Under the pieces are notes generated by a model. That model saw nothing but the letters and a program-made list of their open reading frames with translations. It was not told the origin of the DNA and searched no databases. Source: an uncultured Lachnospiraceae bacterium (lineage in GTDB: Bacteria; Bacillota; Clostridia; Lachnospirales; Lachnospiraceae). Taken from it: a stretch of DNA of 37,229 nt. A program made the position numbers and the translations under genes. The DNA lies in NCBI GenBank assembly GCA_944376425.1, contig CALWCS010000084.1:1-37229 (forward strand). The letters run 5' to 3'. Shown here piece after piece: positions 8,613 to 15,919 of the stretch (within the stretch, counting starts at the first letter, position 1; each line of letters begins with the position of its first letter).

Positions 8613-8697
8613 GTACGGCAAATTTCGTCTCCTAGAAAACAAAAAAGAATCGTAGAATGGCATTTGCCAATACGTCAAGACAGTAGGAGGGGATATC

Positions 8698-10248
8698 ATG
8701 GGACAGATTTTAGTGTCAGGCTTGACATTTTGCTATGAAGGAAGTTATGAAAATATTTTTGAAAATGTATCTTTTTGCATTGATACAGACTGGAAACTGG
8801 GATTGATTGGAAGAAATGGAAAAGGTAAGACCACACTTTTAAATTTATTAATGGGAAAATTTGAATATACAGGAAATATCAAAGCAAATACCGATTTTGA
8901 TTATTTTCCGTTTATACTGGATCGACAAGAAATGCAAAAAGATACGATCGACATTGTAGAAAAAATGGATCCAAATTATGAACTGTGGAAAGTTTGCAGA
9001 GAATTGGATCTTTTGAAGACAGATGCAGAAATTTTATTCCGTCCGTATCAAACATTGAGCTATGGAGAGCGGACAAAGGTCATGCTTGCTGTTTTATTCT
9101 CAAAAGATCACTCTTTTTTACTGATTGATGAACCGACAAATCATCTGGATATTGAGACAAGAGAGACAGTGGAAAATTACCTGAAAAATAAGGAAGGATT
9201 TATTCTGGTTTCTCATGACCGTGCGCTTTTAGATCAGTGCATTGATCATGTACTGGTCTTAGAGAGAAATCAGATCCGGGTGGAAAAGGGAAATTTTTCT
9301 TCATGGTGGGAAAATAAAAGGAGAGAAGATGAATTTGAGAGGTCACAAAATGAAAAACTAAAAAGAGAAATAGGAAGATTACAGACCGCAGCGAGCCAGT
9401 CTCATATTTGGGCAGACAAAGCAGAAGATTCTAAGATTGGATATGATCCAAGAAAAGAAAAAAACCGCTTCATCGGGACAAGAGCATATCTCGGGGAAAA
9501 ATCGAGAAAAATGCAGCAGAGAAGAAAAAATCTAGAACATAGACAAGAAAAAGCAGTCAAGGAAAAAGAACAGTTGTTAAAAAATGTAGAGGAACCGGTA
9601 GAATTAAAATTGATACCGTGTATCCACCATAAGGAACGATATATTTTGGCGAAAGATCTAAGTATTTTTTATGGAAAGAGGGAAGTTGTTCACAAATTAA
9701 ATATGGAATTAAAACGTGGACAGAGAATCATTCTGCAAGGAAAAAACGGATGTGGAAAATCGAGCGTCATAAGAACGATTTTATCAGCGAAAGAGGCAGA
9801 AGTACTGAATAAGGTTCCAGAAGAAACTTCAGAAGAAATGAGTAAGTTTACTGGAGAACTTTCCATTGCGGGAGGACTTAAAATTTCTTATATCAGTCAG
9901 GATACCAGTTGGTTAAAAGGGAAACTCGATGACTATATAGAACAGATAGGAGTAAAAGAGCATTTAATGAAAGCAATTTTGAGACAGCTGGATTTTGAGA
10001 GAAGTCAGTTTTTAAAACCAATAGAGGAATATTCAGAAGGACAGAAAAAGAAAGTATTAATTGCAGGAAGTATTTTGCAGCAGGCACATCTTTATATCTG
10101 GGATGAACCTTTCAATTATATTGATATTTTCTCAAGAATGCAGATAGAACAGCTGATACTGCAGTATCAGCCGACCATGCTGCTTGTAGAACATGATAAG
10201 ATGTTTGGAGAAAAATGTGCCACACAAAAAATAGAGCTATCCTGCTAA
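8698..10248 (+). CDS. Lsa-type ABC-F ribosomal protection protein (516 aa)
   Basis: Two ABC ATPase domains lie in one chain without membrane segments, the mark of ABC-F proteins, which act on the ribosome rather than transport. NBD1 has Walker A GRNGKGKT (38-45), signature LSYGERTK, Walker B LLIDEPTNHLD and switch LVSHDR. NBD2 has GKNGCGKSS, YSEGQKKK, IWDEPFNYID and LVEHD. The charged linker between them holds the helical arm that reaches the peptidyl-transferase centre. The opening (FCYEGSYENIF, DTDWKLGLIGRNG) and the length near 500 match the Lsa/Vga branch, whose studied members give resistance to lincosamides, streptogramin A and pleuromutilins. Whether this one does is inference. The start ATG follows TAGGAGGGG. 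The long upstream leader supports a drug-induced role. Confidence 0.88.
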   Translation: MGQILVSGLTFCYEGSYENIFENVSFCIDTDWKLGLIGRNGKGKTTLLNLLMGKFEYTGNIKANTDFDYFPFILDRQEMQKDTIDIVEKMDPNYELWKVCRELDLLKTDAEILFRPYQTLSYGERTKVMLAVLFSKDHSFLLIDEPTNHLDIETRETVENYLKNKEGFILVSHDRALLDQCIDHVLVLERNQIRVEKGNFSSWWENKRREDEFERSQNEKLKREIGRLQTAASQSHIWADKAEDSKIGYDPRKEKNRFIGTRAYLGEKSRKMQQRRKNLEHRQEKAVKEKEQLLKNVEEPVELKLIPCIHHKERYILAKDLSIFYGKREVVHKLNMELKRGQRIILQGKNGCGKSSVIRTILSAKEAEVLNKVPEETSEEMSKFTGELSIAGGLKISYISQDTSWLKGKLDDYIEQIGVKEHLMKAILRQLDFERSQFLKPIEEYSEGQKKKVLIAGSILQQAHLYIWDEPFNYIDIFSRMQIEQLILQYQPTMLLVEHDKMFGEKCATQKIELSC

Positions 10249-10402
10249 GACTTTTTGCATGAAGTTGAGTTAAAATATCATGACTCATACCTGTACCGTT
10301 ATCCTCAACAGACAAACAGATTTTTTCTGTGGATACAGTAATTCCTGTTTGGAGTTTTCTCCCGGATAATAAAGAAAAAATGTAAGGCTGACCAATAATG
10401 AG
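10249..10402 (-). pseudogene. Histidine kinase C-terminal remnant
   Basis: Read on the minus strand, the segment gives GITVSTEKICLSVEDNGTGM followed by SHDILTQL. SVEDNGTGM is the G1 box of GHKL/HATPase domains, in the usual context of strands leading into the box. Upstream the frame is closed by a TGA near 10403. Downstream the kinase sequence stops at the end of the ABC-F gene, so the N, G2 and dimerization boxes are missing. It is probably debris of a sensor gene lost by rearrangement. Confidence 0.5.
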
Positions 10403-10500
10403 ATTTCATATTTCCATAACATTTCGTTCGTAATCTTCTTATACAGGTTTTCTAAAATTATTTCAGTAAAAATAGGAAAGGAAAAAGGAGAACGGACAAA

Positions 10501-11511
10501 ATGAAAGAAAAAATATATCTTGTCACAGGAGCAGCAGGACTATTAGGAAATAATATTGTAAAACAATTGACGGAACGCGGAGATAAGGTCAGAGCATTGG
10601 GACTCCCAAATGATCAGGCTGCGGAGTATCTTCCGGAAGAAACAGAAATGATCTATGGGGATATTACAGATAGGGAAAGTCTGGAACAATTTTTTGACGG
10701 GATGGAAGAGAAAGAAGCTATTGTGATTCACTGTGCCGCAATTGTGACGTTAGAGACCGAATATCAGGAAAAAGTGTTCGATGTGAATGTAAATGGAACA
10801 AAAAAAATAGTAAGTCAATGCGTCGATCATAAGGTAAAGAAACTCATTTATGTCAGTTCCACAGGCGCCATACCGGAACTTCCCGGAGATGAGGAAATAA
10901 GAGAAATTACTCATTTTTCAGCAAATGGAATGATTGGATTTTACAGTCAGACAAAAGCCCAGGCTACTCAGATTGTATTGGACGCTGTCAAAGAAACAGG
11001 ATTAGATGCGTCGGTTGTTTTTCCGACAGGAATCTGCGGACCGAATGATTTTTCCAGAGGACCTGCCACTACCTTTATTCAGAAATATGTAGAAGGAAAG
11101 ATACCGGCAGGAATTGCAGGATATTTTAATGCGGCTGATGTCAGGGATCTGGCATATGGATGTATCGCATGTGCTGATAAAGGAAGAAAAGGAGAAGGGT
11201 ATATCATGGGCAATCGACTCGTCTCAATGAGAGAAATGTTTAAACTCGTATCAAGTTTGACAGGATGTAAGGACAGAAAAATCATTCTTCCGGTCAGGAT
11301 TGGAAAGATCATCGGAAAGCTGGGAGACCTGATTCAAAATTGGACAGGAAAATCCACAAAAATGACATCATTTGCAGTTTATAATCTAATAAGAAATAAC
11401 CATTTTTCTTCAGAAAAGGCAAAAAGAGAATTGGGATATCATGTCCGTCCGTTCAGTGAAACAGTCAGAGATGAAATTTCGTGGATGAAAACAGAAGGAA
11501 TGATTTCATAA
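10501..11511 (+). CDS. NAD-dependent epimerase/dehydratase, extended SDR family (336 aa)
   Basis: The N-terminal Rossmann fold has the glycine motif TGAAGLLG (9-16), an acidic DITD loop for the cofactor and CAAIV before the fourth strand. Catalytic residues fit the extended short-chain dehydrogenase pattern: Ser119-Ser120, and Tyr148 with Lys152 (YSQTK). The family includes dihydroflavonol-4-reductase-like and 3-beta-hydroxysteroid-dehydrogenase-like enzymes; the substrate cannot be inferred. The start ATG follows AAAAAGGAG. It stands alone between the ABC-F gene and a terminator, with no clear promoter in the preceding 100 bases apart from weak AT-rich hexamers, so read-through from the ABC-F transcript is possible. 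Confidence 0.88.
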   Translation: MKEKIYLVTGAAGLLGNNIVKQLTERGDKVRALGLPNDQAAEYLPEETEMIYGDITDRESLEQFFDGMEEKEAIVIHCAAIVTLETEYQEKVFDVNVNGTKKIVSQCVDHKVKKLIYVSSTGAIPELPGDEEIREITHFSANGMIGFYSQTKAQATQIVLDAVKETGLDASVVFPTGICGPNDFSRGPATTFIQKYVEGKIPAGIAGYFNAADVRDLAYGCIACADKGRKGEGYIMGNRLVSMREMFKLVSSLTGCKDRKIILPVRIGKIIGKLGDLIQNWTGKSTKMTSFAVYNLIRNNHFSSEKAKRELGYHVRPFSETVRDEISWMKTEGMIS

Positions 11512-11552
11512 ACTGTAAAAAAAGCAAAAAAGAATAAAAATCAGTGGATATC

Positions 11553-11607
11553 AAGCGATTTCTTATAAAAACAAAGGTTATCTTTGAAGGAAATCGCTTA
11601 TTTTTTT
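11553..11607 (+). terminator. Rho-independent terminator after SDR gene
   Basis: AAGCGATTTC (11553-11562) pairs with GAAATCGCTT (11590-11599). A CAAAG/CTTTG inner stem lies in the loop, and ATTTTTTT follows. Confidence 0.88.
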
Positions 11608-11655
11608 GCGGACGGAAAAAGCTGTATCACAAGATTCTTTTTCATGGAAATAGGA

Positions 11656-11684
11656 TTGCGCCATAAGAAAAAAATGTTTATAAT
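11656..11684 (+). promoter_or_regulatory. Promoter for the CmpB-like gene
   Basis: TTGCGC (11656-11661) and TATAAT (11679-11684) are 17 bp apart. The untranslated region of about 75 bases holds a short AATACC/GGTATT hairpin (11710-11730) before GGGAGGA. Confidence 0.65.
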
Positions 11685-11764
11685 CTACTTAACAGCATGA
11701 CACCTTAAAAATACCTTTTGACCCGGTATTATTTAACAGATAAATATAAAAGAGGGAGGAAGAA

Positions 11765-12742
11765 ATGGAATATCAATATAGTGTTTCGGAATGGATGTTG
11801 TTTTTCTATGTTTACTGTCTGATAGGATGGTGTATTGAATCAACCTTCGTCTCAGTGCGAAAAAGAAAGTTTGTAAACAGAGGCTTTATGAGGGGACCAT
11901 TTTTGCCTTTGTATGGATCAGGAGCTGTCATGATTCTGTTTGTTACGATCCCGTTTCGGGATAATGTGATCGCAATGTTTTTTGCGGGAGCACTGGCAGC
12001 AAGTATTTTAGAATACGCAACCGGTACGGTTATGGAGGCAATTTTTAAAGTACGCTATTGGGATTACAGCAAGAATAAGTTTAATTTAAATGGTCATATC
12101 TGTCTTAGTACATCGATTGCATGGGGAGCTCTGACACTGGTTTTAGTAGATTTGATCCATACGCCGATAGAAAGATTGATATTGGCAATCCCGGAAATGA
12201 TCCAAAATATTCTTGTGACTGTACTGACGATTGGCGTTACCGCAGATTTTGCGCTCTCCTTTAAGGCTGCTCTTGATCTGAAAGATATTCTTGTAAAGAT
12301 GGAAAAAGCAAAAGAAGAACTAGAACGGATGCAGTCCCGTCTGGATGCAATTATCGCATTTGCACATCTAAAAGAGACAGAAAAAAAGTCTTCAAGGCGG
12401 GAACAGATTTCGGAACTGCTTCAGGATATTAAGAAAAAATTAGAACTGCTTCAGTCTAATTATCAGCAAGGAGACGTAAAAGAGAAAAAAGGACTTCAGC
12501 AATTTAAAACAGAATTGGAACAGATGAAGGAAAAATATATTGTAGAGCGTGAAAAAAGCCGTTCTGTTCGGGAATGGTTTGGGTTTTACAGACGAAGTAT
12601 TTTAAAATCTCATCCGACTTTAAGCTCTTCTAAATTTAAAGAAGTTCTTGCAGAATTAAAAGAGGCATCAGAGGAAAAGAAAGAGAAAGAGAAAAAGAAA
12701 AGAACAGAGGGGAATGCATATGAAGAAAAAGACAAACTGTGA
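11765..12742 (+). CDS. Putative ABC-type permease protein, CmpB-like family (325 aa)
   Basis: The protein has about five membrane helices in its first 165 residues. The family hallmarks are an early YCLIGWCIES segment, GFMRGPFLPLYG and LEYATG...YWDYS. These match the membrane protein family labelled putative ABC transporter CmpB (Pfam ABC_trans_CmpB, assigned from memory). The name is historical, and there is no ATPase partner here. The C-terminal 150 residues are cytoplasmic and highly charged, mostly Lys/Glu coiled coil (MEKAKEELERMQSRL onward), ending in a run of Glu and Lys. The start ATG follows GGGAGGA. The 3' end overlaps the next small gene by 23 bases, so the two are translationally coupled. 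Confidence 0.85.
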   Translation: MEYQYSVSEWMLFFYVYCLIGWCIESTFVSVRKRKFVNRGFMRGPFLPLYGSGAVMILFVTIPFRDNVIAMFFAGALAASILEYATGTVMEAIFKVRYWDYSKNKFNLNGHICLSTSIAWGALTLVLVDLIHTPIERLILAIPEMIQNILVTVLTIGVTADFALSFKAALDLKDILVKMEKAKEELERMQSRLDAIIAFAHLKETEKKSSRREQISELLQDIKKKLELLQSNYQQGDVKEKKGLQQFKTELEQMKEKYIVEREKSRSVREWFGFYRRSILKSHPTLSSSKFKEVLAELKEASEEKKEKEKKKRTEGNAYEEKDKL

Positions 12743-12902
12743 ATGCTGTGTTTATTATAGATATGAGGAAGAATATGGATGCTACACGTGTGAAAGCGAT
12801 CTGGACGAAGACGAGATGAGCCGCTTTATCACCGGAACATTTTCTTTTTGCCCTTATTTCCGTCTGGATGATGAATATCAGATTGTGAGAAAACAAATGT
12901 AA
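12720..12902 (+). CDS. Small Cys-rich acidic protein, DUF6472-like (60 aa)
   Basis: The ATG at 12720 is preferred over the one at 12714 because AGAGGGG lies 7 bases upstream. The product begins MKKKTNCECCVYY, has a second pair CYTC, a DLDEDEM acidic stretch, a lone Cys in FCPYFR, and ends DDEYQIVRKQM. Cys pairs with many Tyr and acidic residues suggest a small metal-binding or redox fold. I believe this is the Firmicute family DUF6472, commonly found after CmpB-like genes, but the assignment is from memory. It overlaps the preceding gene and is followed by a terminator. The function is unknown. Confidence 0.8.
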   Translation: MKKKTNCECCVYYRYEEEYGCYTCESDLDEDEMSRFITGTFSFCPYFRLDDEYQIVRKQM

Positions 12903-12935
12903 GGAAACAAGAACTTTTACGAAATCCGATCAATA

Positions 12936-12990
12936 AAAAGTCAACGAAAAGAAAATTAAAAAAATATTTCTTTTCAGTTGACTTTTTTTA
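12936..12990 (+). terminator. Rho-independent terminator
   Basis: AAAAAGTCAAC plus GAAAAGAAA (12936-12955) pairs with TTTCTTTTC plus GTTGACTTTTT (12968-12985), with one bulged A, ending in a T run. Its right arm also contains the -35 box of the following promoter. Confidence 0.85.
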
Positions 12991-13007
12991 GAAAGAATGA
13001 TATGGTA
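12979..13007 (+). promoter_or_regulatory. Promoter of the purine operon, embedded in the preceding terminator
   Basis: TTGACT (12979-12984), a 17-bp spacer and TATGGT (13002-13007), with an extended -10 TG at 12999-13000. Transcription should begin near 13014, just ahead of the riboswitch. Confidence 0.75.
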
Positions 13008-13018
13008 AAGATAATTAT

Positions 13019-13116
13019 ACGACTGACGGAAGTGGAATAGACCACAGGGAGTATAAGTTAAGAAAGCCGACCGTCTGGGCAGAAAGAAATCGCTCGCGGA
13101 TCAGGCTTATTTTTTT
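13019..13116 (+). promoter_or_regulatory. ZTP (pfl) riboswitch with terminator
   Basis: The conserved features of the pfl/ZTP aptamer are present. The P1 strand GACGG (13025-13029) pairs with CCGTC in the 3' half. A GTGGAATAGACCAC hairpin (13032-13045) is followed by AGGGAG. The signature CCGTCTGGGC (13071-13080) closes the core. Downstream, AAGCC..CCG pairs with CGG..GGCTT, followed by ATTTTTTT (13109-13116), giving a terminator as expression platform. ZTP/ZMP signals low 10-formyl-tetrahydrofolate, and the aptamer is known to switch on purine and folate genes. The next two genes act directly on AICAR (ZMP) and its product. Confidence 0.9.
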
Positions 13117-13183
13117 ACCCTGAAATCAAAAGCGAGACAGTAGAGAGTTATTGGTACATGAAAAAGTAAAGGAGAGAACAGTC

Positions 13184-13897
13184 ATGGAAATGTTGTCACT
13201 TGAGAAAGAGTTAAAGGAAAACTCATATCCGGGAAGAGGAATTGTGATCGGAAGAACACCTGATGGAAAAAAAGCAGCGGTTGCTTATTTCATCATGGGA
13301 AGAAGCGAAAACAGCAGAAATCGTATTTTTGTGGAAGAGGGATCAGGAATCCGCACGCAGGCATTTGATCCGTCCAAACTGACAGATCCAAGTTTAATTA
13401 TCTATGCTCCGGTGCGTGTTCTGGGAAATAAAACGATCGTGACAAACGGAGACCAGACAGACACTATTTATGAAGGAATGGACCGTCAGATGACATTTGA
13501 ACAGTCTCTAAGAGGCAGAGAATTTGAGCCGGATGCTCCTAACTATACGCCGCGTATCTCCGGAATTATGCATATCGAAAATGGAAGATACAGCTATGCA
13601 ATGTCTATTTTAAAGAGCAATAACGGGAACCCTGCCGCATGCAATCGTTATACGTTTGCATATGAAAATTGTGTTGCTGGAGAAGGTCATTTTATTCACA
13701 CCTATAAATGTGACGGCAATCCGCTTCCAAGTTTTGAAGGAGAACCGAAATTAATTTCGATTCCGGATGATATAGAAACATTTGCAGCAACGATATGGGA
13801 CAGCCTAAATGCAGAGAATAAAGTATCCCTTTTTGTGAGATATATTGATATTGAAACAGGAAGCTGCGAGACGAAAATTATTAATAAGAATAAATAA
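13184..13897 (+). CDS. IMP cyclohydrolase, PurO-like (237 aa)
   Basis: The ATG at 13184 follows AAAGGAGA by 9 bases; a TTG-started longer frame from 13151 has no site. The product starts MEMLSLEKELKENSYPGRG and has the conserved GRGIVIGRTPDGK and MGRSENSRNRIF segments of the PurO-type cyclohydrolase family (PF07826, from memory), which closes FAICAR to IMP. The fold is unrelated to the cyclohydrolase half of bifunctional PurH. The next gene supplies the other half of the reaction as a separate transformylase. The gene is directly downstream of the ZTP riboswitch and 15 bases from its partner, so the two form a regulated operon for the last two steps of IMP synthesis. Confidence 0.88.
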   Translation: MEMLSLEKELKENSYPGRGIVIGRTPDGKKAAVAYFIMGRSENSRNRIFVEEGSGIRTQAFDPSKLTDPSLIIYAPVRVLGNKTIVTNGDQTDTIYEGMDRQMTFEQSLRGREFEPDAPNYTPRISGIMHIENGRYSYAMSILKSNNGNPAACNRYTFAYENCVAGEGHFIHTYKCDGNPLPSFEGEPKLISIPDDIETFAATIWDSLNAENKVSLFVRYIDIETGSCETKIINKNK

Positions 13898-13912
13898 GAG
13901 GAGGAAATGATT

Positions 13913-15091
13913 ATGAAGGAATTAGAATTAAAATATGGATGCAATCCGAATCAGAAACCATCCAAAATTTATCTTGCCAACAATGAAGAACTGCCAATTA
14001 AAGTTCTGATGGGAAGACCTGGGTATATCAATTTTCTGGATGCTTTTAACGGATGGCAGTTAGTACGGGAATTAAAAGAAGCGACGGGACTGCCGGCTGC
14101 AACTTCCTTCAAGCATGTTTCTCCGGCCGGCGCAGCAGTTGGTCTGCCGCTTGACGAGACTCTTGCAAAGATTTACTGGGTAGACGATATGGGAGAATTA
14201 TCTGCACTTGCCTGTGCCTATGCAAGAGCAAGAGGAGCTGACAGAATGTCTTCCTTTGGCGATTTTATCGCTCTTTCTGATGTGTGTGACAAAGATACAG
14301 CAATGCTGATAAAAAGAGAAGTGTCTGACGGAGTGATTGCGCCGGGATACACAGAGGAAGCGTTAGAAATTTTAAGACAAAAGAAAAACGGAAATTATAA
14401 TGTAATTGAGATGGATCCTTCTTATCGTCCGGCTCCTGTAGAACATAAAGAAGTATTTGGAATTACCTTCGAACAGGGAAGAAATGAACTCCCAATCAAC
14501 GACGATCTGCTCGCTCATATTGTGACAGAAAATAAAGATTTACCGGAAGATGCAAAAAGAGATCTTTTGATTTCACTGATCACACTGAAATATACTCAGT
14601 CAAATTCAGTTTGCTTTGCCAAAGGAGGACAGGCAATCGGAATCGGAGCCGGACAGCAGTCTCGCGTACACTGTACAAGACTTGCAGGACAAAAAGCAGA
14701 TAATTGGTTTTTGCGTCAATGCCCGAAGGTGTTAAATCTGCAGTTTGTAGATAATATCCGCCGTGCAGACAGAGATAATGCGATTGATGTGTATATCGGA
14801 GAGGAATACATGGATGTACTGGCAGACGGAGCGTGGGAAAAGATTTTTAAAGTAAAACCAGAAATTTTTACAAAAGAAGAAAAACGTGCGTGGTTAGATC
14901 AGATGACAGACGTTGCGCTGGGGTCTGACGCGTTCTTCCCATTCAGCGATAATATTGAACGTGCAAAGAAAAGCGGCGTGAAATATATTGCAGAGCCAGG
15001 CGGATCGGTCAGAGACGACGCTGTGATTGAAACATGCAATAAATACGGCATGGTGATGGCTTTCACAGGCATTCGTCTGTTCCATCACTGA
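13913..15091 (+). CDS. Stand-alone AICAR formyltransferase (392 aa)
   Basis: The ATG at 13913 has the better spacing from GGAGG (13900-13904); an ATG at 13907 is too close. The protein contains only the AICAR transformylase domain of PurH. FKHVSPAGAA holds the catalytic Lys-His pair, RGADRMSSFGDFIALSD follows, and the C-terminal half has KYTQSNSVC, GIGAGQQSR and the final FPFSDN, PGGSVRDD and FTGIRLFHH. Bifunctional PurH has about 510-530 residues with an N-terminal cyclohydrolase domain; that domain is absent here. It transfers the formyl group from 10-formyl-THF to AICAR (ZMP). The upstream PurO-like protein would finish the pathway. The operon ends in a strong terminator. Confidence 0.92.
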   Translation: MKELELKYGCNPNQKPSKIYLANNEELPIKVLMGRPGYINFLDAFNGWQLVRELKEATGLPAATSFKHVSPAGAAVGLPLDETLAKIYWVDDMGELSALACAYARARGADRMSSFGDFIALSDVCDKDTAMLIKREVSDGVIAPGYTEEALEILRQKKNGNYNVIEMDPSYRPAPVEHKEVFGITFEQGRNELPINDDLLAHIVTENKDLPEDAKRDLLISLITLKYTQSNSVCFAKGGQAIGIGAGQQSRVHCTRLAGQKADNWFLRQCPKVLNLQFVDNIRRADRDNAIDVYIGEEYMDVLADGAWEKIFKVKPEIFTKEEKRAWLDQMTDVALGSDAFFPFSDNIERAKKSGVKYIAEPGGSVRDDAVIETCNKYGMVMAFTGIRLFHH

Positions 15092-15104
15092 TAACATTCA
15101 GAAA

Positions 15105-15152
15105 AAAGAGAAGATATCGGGCAGGAATTTGCTGTCCCGGTATCTTCTCTTT
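15105..15152. terminator. Bidirectional terminator between purine operon and hsp20
   Basis: AAAGAGAAGATA with CGGG (15105-15120) pairs with CCCGG TATCTTCTCTTT (15136-15152) around a GCAG..GCTG inner stem. T-rich ends lie on both strands, so it can serve the convergent hsp20 gene as well. Confidence 0.85.
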
Positions 15153-15195
15153 AAATATGAAAGGAAATTCTAGTTTCAATGGGATACGAATTTAT

Positions 15196-15645
15196 TTAAC
15201 CTTCAATCGTAATATTATTATGATGTTCTACCTTAGAAGACTCCTTCTTTGGTACAGACAATTTTAAAATACCATTTTCAAACTTAGCGTGGATATCTTC
15301 CTGCTTCAGCTGATCGCCTACGTAAAAACTACGGCTTAAATTTCCGCTGTAGCGTTCGCGGCGTATGTAATTGCCTTTTTTATCTTTCTTTTCTTTTTCC
15401 AATCCTTTTGCAGTAGAAATCGTCAGATAACCATTCTCCAACTGTACACAAACTTCATCTTTTTTAAATCCAGGAAGATCAATGTCCAATTCATAGCCTT
15501 GATCTGTTTCACGGACATCTGTCTTCATCATATGTTTTGAATGTTTACCATATAATGGATTTTTTCCTCCAAAAAAGTCTCTTTCAAATGGAAAATCCAT
15601 CCAATCATCAAATAAATTTTCTCCAAAAATACTAGGCATCATCAT
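15196..15645 (-). CDS. Hsp20 small heat shock protein, copy 1 (149 aa)
   Basis: An alpha-crystallin domain runs from about residue 40 to the end. DIDLPGFKKDEV begins the fold, then ENGYLTISTAKG, IRRERYSGNLSRSFYVGD, and IHAKFENGILKLSVPK with the C-terminal edge strand. The N-terminal arm MMMPSIFGENLFDDW is shared with two other copies near 29.4-30.4 kb. Such proteins hold unfolding clients for refolding by ATP-dependent chaperones. This copy is the most divergent of the three (KHSKHMMKTDV, HHNNITIEG). It lies alone, with a TTGACA-type promoter but no recognisable CIRCE operator. The ribosome binding site AAAGGAGATATGACTT is nearly the same as in the other copies. Confidence 0.95.
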   Translation of the reverse strand: MMMPSIFGENLFDDWMDFPFERDFFGGKNPLYGKHSKHMMKTDVRETDQGYELDIDLPGFKKDEVCVQLENGYLTISTAKGLEKEKKDKKGNYIRRERYSGNLSRSFYVGDQLKQEDIHAKFENGILKLSVPKKESSKVEHHNNITIEG

Positions 15646-15770
15646 AAGTCATATCTCCTTTCCAATGACGTGGTTGATAGAAATTAGCACTGTCGGAGAA
15701 ATCCGAGGTGTTGATCGAACAATCAGAAGAGGAAGTTCTGGAATTTTTCCTTTTCTTATGTTCTATATGT

Positions 15771-15798
15771 AATATAACATATAAAATCAAAATGTCAA
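15771..15798 (-). promoter_or_regulatory. Promoter of hsp20 copy 1
   Basis: On the minus strand, TTGACA (15793-15798) and TATATT (15771-15776) are 16 bp apart. The untranslated region of about 115 bases contains a small TCGGA/TCCGA hairpin (15694-15706). This promoter resembles that of hsp20 copy 3 but has no CIRCE around the -35. Confidence 0.7.
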
Positions 15799-15919
15799 TA
15801 GGAAAGAAAAAAATTCACACAATTTTCACAAAAAGAAAGAAAAGGAAATCTTCAATAAAAGAGATTCTTTTCCCTATTTTTTCTGAGAATATTATATAAT
15901 AAAAACGGGAGGGAAAAAT

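Larger units (their letters stand above)
8288..8697 (+). promoter_or_regulatory. Long leader of the ABC-F gene, probable attenuator
   Basis: This 410-base stretch holds no sizeable gene but much structure. A three-codon uORF lies at 8311-8322. A CCAATAC/GTATTGG hairpin lies at 8360-8378. GGCAAACT (8432-8439) can pair with AGTTTGCC (8544-8551). The latter can instead pair with CGGCAAATT (8616-8624), which can instead pair with ATTTGCC (8662-8668). A terminator lies at 8576-8612. Its 13-base left arm AAAAAAGAATCGT recurs exactly at 8641-8653. Antibiotic-responsive attenuation is well established for ABC-F resistance genes; that it works here is inference. An alternative reading of 8350-8440 as a decayed gene (frame KPIPSVLAIVM) cannot be excluded. 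Confidence 0.65.

Noticed and set aside
15684..15715. CIRCE-like TTAGCACT and GGTGTTGA before hsp20 copy 1
   Set aside because: Only one arm resembles CIRCE. The best partner is 13 rather than 9 bases away with several mismatches, and it lies in the untranslated region, not at the promoter.
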